From positions 143,940,642 to 144,004,641 of the forward strand of contig NC_071354.1 in assembly GCF_943734655.1 (NCBI RefSeq): 64,000 nucleotides of DNA. Reading direction: 5' to 3'. Below, one piece after another: positions 43,255 through 57,000 of this stretch (position 1 is the first letter of the stretch; each line of letters starts with the position of its first letter). The notes under the pieces are model-generated. The model made no database searches and had not been told where the DNA came from. It worked only from the letters and a program-made list of their open reading frames with translations. The DNA is from Sabethes cyaneus (Eukaryota > Arthropoda > Insecta > Diptera > Culicidae). Made by a program: the position numbers and the translations under genes.

Positions 43255-43650
43255 GTTAGGCTTTGTCCGATTTTTTTTGTTGGGACGGGAAGTTTCTGTC
43301 ACTTTTGTGCAAAAAACACGTGCAAACTACTATGACGCCTTTTCCAGCCAATCAGGATGCGACGATTTTTAGTTTCTAGTTTCTAATTGGACAATGCTTC
43401 ATTATTTTTAGTTTTTCAATTTCAATAGTGTACATTTACGAAATAATAGCGTTCTTTATGCAGGCCAACTCTTAGCAGATGTTCCGTTCGATTGGTGTAA
43501 AAATATTTAAAATCGATCGGGAAACCGCTAAATTATTAGTATTCAAAACTTGACCGCTTTTCGAGAAAGCGCTTGAAATTTTTTGGAATGACACCCTATC
43601 TAGTCAAACTTTGCCATAAGACGTAGTCTTACATCAAAAAATAATAATAC
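43255..43650 (-). mobile_element. End fragment of the 20796-22043 transposon family
   Basis: The right end TAAGACGTAGTCTTACATCA is the reverse of the TTTTTGACGTAGGACTACGT end. TTGGAATGACACCCTATCT mirrors AGATAGGGTGTCATTCCAA at 20832, and TTGTTGGGACGGGAAG matches the subterminal unit. Confidence 0.65.
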
Positions 43651-43895
43651 AGAGATTAAATATATACGCAAACACTGGCACATGGAATGTAGCCGCAGTT
43701 TTCTTGACACACATTTATATTTTCCGGATCGTGAGATTCGGGTTCAACTAGTTAGAAATATAATTTTAAGACATATTTTCTAAAATATTGATCTTAATTA
43801 TTGTACAGAGCTTATAGGCCTGAAACGTAACATAATTTGGCATAAAAGCTCACAACCACTTTGTAGAACCACTTTGCCTGCACAATATCCTACAA

Positions 43896-46467
<2,572 letters not shown>

Positions 46468-48443
46468 TATTACATATTACTTGCTTCGAACTTATGAAAT
46501 TGGTTACACACTTCGACTGTCGATTTCGTCGCCGTCGTCGCCGACAAACTTACGAATCTCCCATTGGAACTTAGACCCTATTACGAGCGAAACGGTAACA
46601 TATATTTGCAACCCGCCATAATTGACAGGACGATTCGTGCCGGTAAATGCTGTTACACCGTTTGTCTCGTAGGTAGGTTAGGTACCGACCGGGCTCTTTC
46701 CCCGACGAATGCCACTTGGTTTTATTTGTCGATTATCTCCTCTCGGTTCGAGACAACTGTTTCGCGGTCTGTTGACATGACAACGCAGTGACCCACTTCA
46801 GATATTATTAAAACGCTTGAGCAATAATAGCACGGCTTCGAGCTTTATGTATGATTTAAGCGAACACCACAGACAGCATCAGACCATGGCTGCTGCATGG
46901 TGGCTCCGGTAGAAATTATGCATTTGCAGGAATGAGAGTGAGCAAACCTAAAATTGAAATTGTCCTAAAGAGTTGTACTCTGCGGTTCCTAATAATAGTA
47001 AACGTTCCTTCGATGGTATTGTCTGGTGTTGGCTTTACTGCCTCCGGTAATGGAGTAAAATTGTTAAGAGAACATGACAATTGAATGCTGCTGCTGCTGT
47101 TGCTCTTATATTGCGCTACCCCCATTGTAGTAAGAGTTTAACAAAAATTTACGATTGGCTCCAGTGAGCGAGGAATTTTGTTTTCGCAAAGAATTAGTGT
47201 TGAATTCTGACGTCAGGGTAAATCCTAAAAAAATGTATAAAATTCGCAATTTCGTTTAGGCTTTTAGCTATAAAACATATATTATATAACACAACACATT
47301 TTCAGGACTACGATTCTATTAACAACAAAAGTTGTTCACACCACAACTGGGCCAGATATTTTCTTCAACTGATTATTATATTGAAAAGGTTGAAAATTTG
47401 TTCAAAAACAAACATTTAAAATCCTTTATTCGCATGAAGCGCATTTAATTGCACCAAGTTTCGGGGTTGTCAAATTACGGTAGCCTTTTTGCTATTTTGA
47501 ACATACTTAACCACTGAAACAGCAGTAATTACGCCTGACAGTAGCGTAATCAAGTTTTCATTACAACTGTAGTTAACGATGAACTTCGCAATTCTTCTTC
47601 GCACTTTCTAGCCAATTTTAGAATTTAAGTTGTTGAAATCATCCGACTTTTTGTGAAAATTCAATTTATTCTAAACAGCTAGACATTTTATCCAATCTAC
47701 AACATGTTAATGATCAAATTATGTTGAAATGTTGAAAAGCTGTAGCCATTTGAAATCTAACATGTAATTGAACCATCTGTGGGATTTCCTAAACGCTGAT
47801 TGGCTGAAATCGTTTAACTTGTTGTGTGAATTACACCGGTTTATTTTAAAAATAATGATCCTAACTTTTACGCCACAAAGCTGTTAGACATTAAACATTA
47901 AGTACGGGCACTTTATATTGAGGATAAACCTATGTTGAGAGGCAAATAAGTCAGAGGCTGCCGTGAAATCATTTATTCGCATCGTTGTTGGGATGGCTGT
48001 TTTACTGCAACTCGTTTTGGTTTTTCTCATTATACCTACCTTTTTTGCTTTCTTTTTCGTTGCCTAAATACTGTTTAGTGAATCGTAGATTAAACGACAA
48101 TGATTCGACGCTTAATCTGTATGAACAATAGTTTTCATTCCTGCATCTACCAGACAAACACAATTATTAAATCATTAGTTAGCTCTGCATGTGAACAAAA
48201 CGAGTGACAATTTATCTTGACTGAAAGTCGAAGAATGTAAAAATTAACTCTCACTTGATTTGTTTACATTTTAGACGTCGGCCCTATTGAAATGCCGCAC
48301 TTTATAATAGACGTATAGACCAAATCAAGGTCACGTCACGAGTCTGCTTTGGCAGATACTGGCACCCTTGTTTATGTAACAGACAAGGACGACAGGAACC
48401 AAAAAAGATTCAGTTGTTTAAGCGGCAAGTTTGTTGTTTAAAC
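46468..48443. other. Unassigned sequence, possibly single-copy
   Basis: About 2 kb with no recognised element. Contains GCTGCTGCTGCTGTTGCTC near 47090 and a relatively GC-rich stretch at 46500-46900. No coding family recognised. Confidence 0.3.
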
Positions 48444-48662
48444 AGCAAAGCAAAGCAAAGCCTAGGTACTATATTCCGTTATCGAAACTTGACCTTCTGT
48501 TTTTACGACAGACTTCGCAGCCAGCTGTTAGAGTGCAGGACAATTGCAGGGCCAGTTGCTAAGATCCTATTAACTCTAACAGCCTCTCCTAGTCGAGATT
48601 CGAACATGCGACGACTGACTTATTAGACCAGCGTCATACCTCGAAGCCAACTGGGAGGCTGC
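48444..48662 (-). mobile_element. tRNA-derived SINE (Feilai-like), second copy
   Basis: The minus strand begins GCCTCCCAGTTGGCTTCGAG with box B TGTTCGAATCTCGAC. The body GAGTTAATAGGATCTTAGCA continues to a (GCTTT)n tail at 48444-48462. It matches the copy at 41907-42115 over most of its length. Confidence 0.8.
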
Positions 48663-48758
48663 ATTATGTTTAATTTAAACAGCCAAAGCCAAAGAAAAGC
48701 CATTATGCCTTTAAAATGTTAAAAACACACGCTACATTACTACGCTAGACTCTGCTCA

Positions 48759-49145
48759 AGTGTACACTTAGTTTTATCCAAAAATATATAACTTTGCTAC
48801 CTCAGAGCTTTCCATGCACCCTCACAAGGTATGATACCAACTACAATGTTTGACTGTTGTTTTCAGCTGCAATTCCGTATTTCGCTCTCTACAAATTCTG
48901 CTTTCGCTCGGAGCCAAAGGTGTCATTTTTAACGATTTTTTTGTAGCTGAATAGATTGAATAACATGTTCAATAGTGAATTTTAATTTATCATTCCTAAT
49001 TTTCTTGCTGACGAGTGACTTTCTTTGCAGCCCTGCTCTTGGAGTTATTCTTATAGAATGGTTTTATTACAATATCTTGTGGGGGCGCAGGGAAAGCTCA
49101 AAGGTAGCAAAGTTATATATTTTTGGATAGAACTAAGGGTGAACT
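48759..49145. mobile_element. MITE with roughly 75-bp inverted ends
   Basis: CACTTAGTTTTATCCAAAAA plus TATATAACTTTGCTACCT near the left end is inverted at the right end, ending AACTAAGGGTGAACT. CTCAA appears at both edges and may be the target duplication. No coding capacity. Confidence 0.75.
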
Positions 49146-49428
49146 CAATTATCTGAAACACTTTAGGCAAAATTAAAGCAAACTTGTATTTGTGTGGTAC
49201 ATTGATGTTGTATGATGAATAGGAAATTTAAGCATACTGTCGATAATTGTAAGTGGTGGGTACCACACAATTGTCCTAGCGTTATCATCATCAGCAACAT
49301 CAGCACTTAGTCTAGGTTTGAGCCCCATTTAACATCTTTTGAGATATTTTCATATCTATATTGAGAAATCATTTAATTTCTAATCACAAAGATTTAAACA
49401 GCAATTCAAAAAGGAATATTTGAGAATT
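49146..49428. other. Unassigned sequence
   Basis: No feature recognised between the MITE and the direct-repeat-bounded insert. Confidence 0.3.
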
Positions 49429-49450
49429 TGTTAATTTTATCCCAAACAGA

Positions 49451-50166
49451 GGGTAGGAAATGGAGAAGGCAAACGAGAAAGCGACCGATATAGCTTTTGC
49501 CAGCCCAAGCTCCTACCTAGCGCCTCCACGCGGCCATACCCAGTAATACTCTATTGAGTAGCTAAGCTAGGGGGTGCGATGCTGCGTGGTTCCCAGATGC
49601 CAGACCTCAAAACTAAGACAGACGGCGCAGAATGCGGCAAACGGCTGAGCCACCCGGCCTTGGTAGCAGGTAAGTCTAATATGTTATTTTAATTATTTGT
49701 TTCGTTTAAGCTCATCAAGCACCTCCTTACTGTACGATTAAAATTTTGACCGTAACAAGTTTAAATAATACACATGGATACCATGGATATGGAAAAAATT
49801 AAATTAATTATTGGATATTAGATGCACTGATGGAAATTCAAATGACGCAATTGTATTTCACGCGAGGGATTGCTGGTGAGATTGTTCTATTTTTGCATAT
49901 ACATATACTCAATATATACTATATACAGATTATTATTGAATAAATCTTCCTTATGATCCTTATTGTTTGCCTTGCTCTACTAACATGATATACTCTGTTC
50001 TCCTGTAACATCTATGAAGGTAGTATGGGTTCCCTGCACTTTCAAAACTAGATGCTAGACTAACATTGCTACCCACTTCCCCTGCGGTTGTTCGGACGTA
50101 GCCAGGTATATAATGCGACTATATAGCCACCTACGATGTGTACAGCCACATATGCTAATGCTAGTC
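49451..50166 (+). mobile_element. 716-bp insert flanked by perfect 22-bp direct repeats
   Basis: The 22-bp sequence containing TTAATTTTATCCCAAACAG occurs at 49429-49450 and 50167-50188. The insert starts GGGTAGGAAATGGAGAAGGC and has a GC-rich first 220 bases with AGCGCCTCCACGCGGCCATA and a CAG|GTAAGT donor-like site at about 49672. Then it turns AT-rich. The duplication length suits target-primed retrotransposition. The GC-rich part resembles a retroelement 5' UTR, but no protein is encoded. Confidence 0.55.
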
Positions 50167-50429
50167 TGTTAATTTTATCCCAAACAGATTGAAACAGTTT
50201 ATCAAGGATGTAGATGGTAGTTGTTAAGCGAGAGAGAACATTTATATCAACTAATAGTTAACTGTCCGAAAACTTCTTTGACTGCATTTTTAGGCAATTC
50301 AAACTATATGGACTCTATCGAAACGGAAAGCTTTTTCCTAATTATTGCCATGCATCTATATAACAAAATCTAAGAAATCTTATTGAGACGAAAAGACTTT
50401 GTCATTTGTTTTGGCTTAGTTCCCAAGCA

Positions 50430-50555
50430 CATATATCAAATTGGTTTAGGTTCAATCGTCGCAAAGAATCTACGACCTGTTGGGACGGGGAGATTTTGGA
50501 ATAACCCACTATGCCAACTACCTTCCCGAAAGACGTAGCCCTACGTCAAAAATAC
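50430..50555 (-). mobile_element. End fragment of the 20796-22043 transposon family
   Basis: GAAAGACGTAGCCCTACGTC followed by AAAAATA mirrors the transposon's left end, and CCCAAGCACATATATCAAATTGG is its subterminal unit. Confidence 0.6.
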
Positions 50556-50569
50556 TGGAGAATGGAACA

Positions 50570-50760
50570 GTAGAGTGTATCGAAGCAAGACACATTAAAT
50601 TCATCGGCGATTTTAAATATAGATCCAAAATCATGGCTTTGCCTTATCAATAATGGTAGCAATATGAAGCTTTAATTTTAATTTTTTATCAATTATAACT
50701 CCAAGATCTTTCACCGGTTCCACCTTGCTCATCTTGATTCCGAAAATTGCGTAATCAAGG
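50570..50760 (-). pseudogene. Non-LTR reverse transcriptase fragment (jockey/I-like)
   Basis: The minus strand reads IKMSKVEPVKDLGVIIDKKL and then LHIATIIDKA, the block after the reverse transcriptase core in jockey- and I-type elements (V-DLGV-LD--L-F--HI). Fragmentary and flanked by other repeat debris. Confidence 0.65.
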
Positions 50761-51250
50761 CGGGTCGGATTCTACTGCGATAACAGGTGATAAAACAACA
50801 TTTAACAACAATTTCGAATCCACTGCTTGTAATACCCTACAGTCCTTGACTCGTCTGATGACAAGATACATTTTCAAGTCCTCCGGAACAAGAAAACTAA
50901 CAATATTCGGTAGACCGAGGAAAGCGAATAAACCTAAGCAGATGTGATTTCTGTGGGGGGCCGGCCACGCAGTGGCTGTCACTTTCGACGGTGGCTTGCC
51001 GGTAACCCTTGCGGCTTGCGCCCATTTCGTTTGAATCGTCTGTGATAAATCGTAAAACATTTATCACGGAATTATATCAAGAAGTCGTTATGCCATATGT
51101 CTTAATGCCAAATGGTCCCATGGATGTTTTTATGACAAACGACGTAATGCCAAGCAGTATTATGCTAAATGACTTTATGTTGAATGGTTGGCTCTGGTTC
51201 TAATTATATTGTGATGCACTATGGTATTGTATTGACTCAAGTGCGTATTC
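50761..51250. other. Unassigned repeat debris
   Basis: Short open frames on both strands at 50747-51060 may be eroded retroelement sequence. From 51060, ATGCCAAATG/TTATG-type short repeats begin. Confidence 0.3.
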
Positions 51251-51254
51251 GTAG

Positions 51255-51350
51255 GAAAGCGATTTTTTTACATTATGCCTCAAGTCCATTATGCCTATCG
51301 TCTGTTATACCTAACGTCCATTATGCCTAATGTCCGTATGCCTAACGCCG
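51255..51350 (+). repeat. Short tandem repeat of CATTATGCCTAACGTC-type units
   Basis: About five degenerate units of 12-18 bases, each with (A/T)TATGCCTAA(C/T)GTC, between 51270 and 51345. Confidence 0.7.
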
Positions 51351-51361
51351 CGCACCCGTTC

Positions 51362-51540
51362 TGAGGCGTAAAAAATCTGAGTTGTTGTGCACAAGACACG
51401 ACCGCATAGGTGACGTAGGACTACGTAAGTCTCTTTGTAGCGATAGTAGGATGTATCCATGTATGTAATAATACGATTCTTCATGTATACAACCTACAAA
51501 CGCAACGTTTGTCCTAGTAGTAATATAGTATACGTTCAAT
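51362..51540 (-). mobile_element. Right-end fragment of the 20796-22043 transposon family
   Basis: The reverse complement matches 21870-22043, including GTAATAATACGATTCTTCATG, ACGTAAGTCTCTTTGTAG and the terminal CACGACCGCATAGGTGACG. Confidence 0.75.
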
Positions 51541-51560
51541 GTTCAACCGATTTCAGAGTT

Positions 51561-52378
51561 TGTTACGACCCCTCGGTCGGCGCGTCTCACGAAGACGACG
51601 TTCATGCATCAACCATATCCGGGCGAAGCGAAACGTAAACTCGCTCAACGTCAGAAACGTCACAAGCTGCCGGTTTCATTCGATAACGCTTTGTCATAGT
51701 GGTGCGGTGATATAGTTACGAGCAGCTCGAATTTGATAATTTTATAAAATACCTGTGTACTTAAACGATTAATTGCTTATTATCTAGATTGTACTTAAAG
51801 GCTACTTATGATCAAACTTAAGCCTACTTAATTGGTAATGATATTGTCTTAAAATTAGTGAATTATTGCTAACGAGTCGATTTCACAGATTAACCTTAAA
51901 ATCTAACTTAGATACTAAGAATTGGAATTACAAGTGGAAAATTAATTAAAAACTATATAGTTATCGGTAAGAAATGAAAAATAACGTGTAACATGCAACA
52001 TAAATCTAATTTTGAACTTATAAGTAGTGAATACAAAACCAATTGCTTTTTGCGGAGGTGTTTGGTGCACGCTTCTACACGTGCCACTGTTTCATGCGGT
52101 AAATTGTATTAAAATAGAAAGGTTATAGGAAAGTAATCGAATATTAAATTTATAGATACTAAATACTAGATAAAGTGAAGGAAAGGATAGAACTAGAAGA
52201 ATAGATAGACAAAAAAAAGGGATTAAGAACACTAAACGTAAATGATTTCCGTAAATCGATAATTTGTAGTCCACTGATGCTTATGTTCTACTTACAGGAA
52301 GTTTTTAATATACACAATCATCGTTATTCAAAAACTTGGCTGTTCTTTTCCTCTTTCCCCGTTGGCTTTACGTCAACA
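51561..52378 (+). repeat. 5' LTR, 818 bp
   Basis: Starts TGTTACGACCCCTCGGTCGG and ends TTGGCTTTACGTCAACA. It differs from the 3' LTR by five substitutions and three indels (4, 3 and 1 bases, which account for the 8-bp length difference). A candidate tRNA primer match (TGG at 52401) is 22 bases beyond the LTR, further than usual. Confidence 0.95.
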
Positions 52379-52414
52379 ATTTAAAAACTTCGTTTATCTC
52401 TGGCCGAGATTACG

Positions 52415-53020
52415 ATGCCAAAACAACGGGAAGAATCGGAAGCGAGAGGTACCAACGAGACGACGCCGAATGCTTGTCAGGCATGCAACGAGTTGGATAA
52501 TTCGCGAATGGTCCAGTGTGACATGTGTGATGACTGGTACCACTTCGACTGCGTAGGGGTCAACCAAGACGTCGAGAATCACGATTGGCTTTGCTCAGTC
52601 TGTATGGAGAAGCAGCAAACCAAGAACAAAAAGTCGACGAAATCTATTCCCCTGCCGGTACCGTCTGTAAGTACACTTAGCCCGATAAGCACTAGCAGTG
52701 TGGCACCGTTGAGTACTGCCACCGATATAGTGACGAGCATGGCTGTCACCTCTATATTTCCGACAAATACAGTTTACCCTACGATTGGGCAAAACATTAC
52801 TATGCCACCCGTTTCTCAAATGCCGCCCCACTATTTCATGCCACCACATTCTTTGATATCGTCAAATGCCTTATTGCCACCCTATTCGTTTATGCCACCC
52901 CTTTATTCGATACCTCCTTGTCAGCCTATGCAAGTTGTTTGCACTATGCCGTCAGTGCCATCGTCCCGCTGGTCAAATCCGTACGCGTCACTACCGGGAG
53001 TGAATACTTATGATATGTGA
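52415..53020 (+). pseudogene. Bel/Pao gag, N-terminal part with a PHD-type zinc finger
   Basis: The first ATG after the 5' LTR (52415) opens 201 residues. Residues 21-63 contain C21-x2-C24, C35-x2-C38, H43-x2-C46 and C60-x2-C63, an exact C4HC3 PHD pattern with WYHFDCVGV between. The rest is rich in P, S, T and M. The frame ends at TGA 53018-53020, but the same frame stays open to about 53090 and the next ORF continues in another frame. So this is a nonsense codon followed by a frameshift, not a natural end. PHD fingers usually read histone tails; in Bel/Pao gag the role is unproven, possibly target-site choice. Confidence 0.78.
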
Positions 53021-53090
53021 AACACAGTGCCATCTAGTTTTACTCAGCCGATTCCGTCGATACCAAATGTAGTTCCAAATACTGTTCCGG

Positions 53091-53615
53091 CAGAAACCTT
53101 TGCCGAATCCAGTGCATACTAATAATCCCCCGAAAGCCCAACAAGTTTTGGAGGATAACTTGAGCCAGCATTCCGCAGCAATTTTCGGACAGTCCGTCAA
53201 GCAAAGACAGTTGCAAATGGAGTTGCAGATTTTGGACGACGAGAGGAAAATACAGGAAGAGGAAGAAGCTAATCGGCGTCAGTATCTGCGTAAGCGACAC
53301 GAGTTGATGACGAAGATGGTCCGCGAAACCGCGCCTGTTGCTGATGTCGAGGAAGAGCGATCGAATCAACGAGTTTCTGAGTGGATAAGTGAGACGGTTA
53401 ATGCGAATGTACAGGATACGCACTGTCCACGGGCTGACGTTGTTCCGGAACAATTTTCACAAAGAATCCAACGCAGTTCCACTCCACCTGCTGCTGCGTC
53501 ATCTCATCCACACGAAACGCCACAAAATATGCAACCAATTTCCAACCAAAGGATAGAGAATGCAGAAGGTGGTTTTATCCCGAGACGGCGCTCGACACCA
53601 AGGCAGACTTCAATT
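53091..53615 (+). pseudogene. Bel/Pao gag, middle part, coiled coil, cut by a MITE
   Basis: In a frame shifted from the first part, the peptide contains KQRQLQMELQILDDERKIQE with E/R/K-rich surroundings typical of a coiled coil, then a polar S/T/P-rich linker. The apparent stop (TAG 53616-53618) is formed by the first bases of the inserted MITE. Removing the MITE and one 8-bp duplication rejoins this frame to 54088 without a shift. Confidence 0.78.
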
Positions 53616-54079
53616 TAGGGTTGCCAAGTGGCCGGTTTTTGGCCGGCCCGACCGGTTTTTCACTTGCAAAGCCGGTGACCGGTCAATCTTGTAAAAAGGC
53701 CGGTTTTCCGACGTATGAAGCCGGGTTTGTACTTTTTGCCTGATTTGTTAAATTTCTAATGAATTTATTAGCAATCCCGAGCAGTGGATCATTGAAAATA
53801 GCCAGTTTTGCAGTGACAATACTTTTCTTCTGACGGTAATATACATTAAATTGTCCTCTAGCGCCAGAAGCAAGTAGTTGTCACTCTGAAACTAGCTATC
53901 TTCAATAATCCATTCAATGTTCTTTGTGATTTCGACTGCGATGTCCTACCATTTGCTTCTCCACTACTGACTGATCATCTCATTTACACGGGAAACTGTC
54001 AACCGACTTCCGGCGACTGAACACCCCGCCCCCCGCCCCCGCCGGCCGGTTTATGTAATTTCCAGACTTGGCAACCCTA
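53616..54079. mobile_element. hAT-type MITE, 464 bp, inside Bel/Pao gag
   Basis: Ends TAGGGTTGCCAAGT and the inverted ACTTGGCAACCCTA, flanked by an exact 8-bp duplication CTTCAATT (53608-53615 and 54080-54087). GGCCGGTTTTTGGCCGGCCC near the left and a GCCGGCCGG near the right add inner inverted sequence. No coding capacity. Related by its ends to 12548-12826. Confidence 0.9.
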
Positions 54080-54087
54080 CTTCAATT

Positions 54088-57000
54088 GAAGAGGAAGACG
54101 ATATTAATTTAACACGCAAGCAAGTCGCTGCTCGCCAAGCAGTTTCGCGGGATCTTCCCTCATTCAGCGGTACTCCGGAAGAATGGCCGTTGTTTCACTC
54201 AACGTTCACAACAACGACCAACCTGTGTGGATACACGTCGGAGGAAAACCTGGTCCGATTGCAAAAATGCCTTAAAGGCAAGGCACACGAAGCAGTAAAG
54301 TGTAGATTGATGCATCCTGGGAATGTCCCAGGTATAATATCTACCTTAAAGATGCTGTTTGGAAATCCAGAAGTCATCGTGCAGAACCTTATCTCTAAGA
54401 TTCACTCCACACCAGCGCCGAAGGCCGACAAACTGGACACTCTCGTCAAGTATTCTCTGTCTGTGCAGAATCTCTGTGCGACTATCGAAGCTTGTCAGCT
54501 TGAAGAATACGCCTACAACGTAGCTCTGCTGCACGAGCTTGTAGACAAGCTACCGCCTTCCTGCAAGGTTGACTGGGCCAAGCATCGCCGTGATTTACCT
54601 CGGGTAAACCTGATAGCATTTTCGGCTTGGCTGTACCAGTTAGCAGAGACAGTTTGTCCAATCGCACGACTGACTTGCAGTGAAGCGGTTCCCGGTCGAG
54701 GAAACAAGAAGAACTCAGCTTACGTCAACACGCACAGTGAGGAGAGCTCTGACAATCCGAAGGAGAAACCGGATCATCGAACGAAAGGGAATCCATCCGG
54801 TCCGTCTTCCTCAGGTGGCTGCGTCGCTTGTAAAGGAAATTGTCCGAAGTTGGAGAAGTGCCAGCGATTCAACGAGCTTTCGTACAATGCTCGATGGGCG
54901 ATTATCAAGGAGTTCATGATTTGCAGAAAATGTCTCAAGAAGCATAAGGGCAGCTGCAAATCCCTACAAGTGTGCGGAAAGAACGGCTGTACGTTCAAAC
55001 ACCATGAACTTTTGCACAACTATCAACGGGATGGAGCGGGATCGAACCCATCTTCCAATAAGGGTCAGAACTCCAACGCAGGCATTCAAAACACAACGGT
55101 GCGTGAGTGCAATGCTCACCACAAGTCGACTAACCAAGGACTGTTCCGTGTTGTCCCGGTGGTCATTCATGGCCCGAAGAAATCCATCAAGACGTACGCC
55201 TTCCTAGATGATGGCTCATCTCTTACGTTGGTTGATGCGTCCTTAGTCCAAGAATTGGGATTGCAAGGAAACCCGGAGCCACTGTGCCTGAAGTGGACCG
55301 GGAACAAGCGCCGGCTGGAAAATGATTCACTAGAACTCGACATCGACGTATCTGGAACGGGAGAAATCCAGAAGAAATACTGCCTACGAGGAGTTCATAC
55401 TATTTCCAACCTGGATCTATTCCATCAGACGGTGGATGTGCACCAATTAGCTAAACGATACCGGCACCTGCGGGGAATTCCTATCGAATCGTACACCAAT
55501 GTACAACCTCGAATCCTAATCGGGATCGACAATGCCAACATCACGCTGCCGCTTAAGGGAAGAGAAGGAAATATGTTCGAGCCGATTGCAACGAAGACTC
55601 GTCTGGGCTGGATTGTGCACGGAGGCTCCAGTACAACTGACTCGTTAATCGGATACCATTCAGTGGAATTCTGTCCATGCAGCGAATCGTCCGATCACAT
55701 GCTGCAGCAATCAATTCAGGAGTACTTTTCTTTGGAAGGTCTGGGCATCTGTAAGTCAAAAAAGCCTCTGATCTCTGGTGAAGAAGAACGTGCCCAACAG
55801 CTTTTACAGTCTGTCACCCAAACAGATAGCGGAAGATACGAAGTACCTCTACTGTGGAAGTACGACAAAGTCCATCTACCTAACAGCAAACCAGCGGCTC
55901 TGCGACGGTTCCACTGCCTTGAGAATAGGATGAAGAAGCAGCCGAAGCTAGCCGAAGTATTGCGTGCGAAGATCGATGACTATCGGCGGAAAGGGTACAT
56001 AAGGAAGCTGTCGAACGAGGAACTACAGAAACCGCAAGAACGAGTGTGGTATCTTCCGCTGTTCCCGGTTATCAACCCGAATAAGCCTGGGAAAGTCAGG
56101 TTTGTTTGGGACGCAGCAGCAATGACACATGGCGTATCGCTCAATTCCATGCTGCTGAAAGGACCGGACTTGCTGACTCCGCTGGACTACGTGCTCTACC
56201 GTTTCCGTGAATTTCGAATTGGACTTAGTGGTGACGTTAGGGAGATGTACCTGCAGATGCTGATGGCCGCGCGAGATCAACACTGCCTTCGAGTACTGTG
56301 GAGTGACGACGGAACGGGCGAACCTAGCACGTATGTAACACAGGTTATGCCATTCGGAACCTCCTGTTCACCATCCTGTGCACAGTACGTGAAGAATCTC
56401 AACGCGAGCAATTTCGCAGGCCAGTACCCGCAAGCAGCACAGACGATTATAAAACAGCATTACGTGGACGACATGTTGGCGAGCGTGGAAACGGAAGAGG
56501 AGGCAATTCAGTTAGCGAAAGACGTTAAGCACGTTCACGCTCAAGCGGGACTCGAAATGCGCAATTGGATCTCAAACTCGCCAGCGGTGGTGGAAGCAAT
56601 GAAGGAGACGAAGACCGAAGAGAAGAATCTCAACTTGGGACCAGAGCTGGGAACAGAAAAGGTCCTAGGAATGTGGTGGTGCACGGCTACAGATACGTTC
56701 ACGTACAAGCTCTCGGTGAAACACGACCGTGACCTGTTAGCTGGAACGCGTAAACCCACGAAGAGGGAGGTTTTACGAACGCTCATGGCCGTCTTTGATC
56801 CACTAGGATTGATATCCAACGTGCTCGTCTACTTGAAGGTTCTATTCCAGGAAATATGGAGATGCGGCATCGATTGGGACGATGAAATTCCGGACAGTCT
56901 CAACGAGAAGTGGATCGAGTTTTTACCTAAAGTGCAATACGTCAGGATTCCTCGTTGTTATCGCTGTATTACATCGCTAACACCAGAAACGAATGTCCAG

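Noticed and set aside
52401..52418. Primer-binding site TGGCCGAGATTACGATGC
   Set aside because: It starts 22 bases past the LTR and I could not match it to a tRNA 3' end; mentioned only as a candidate.
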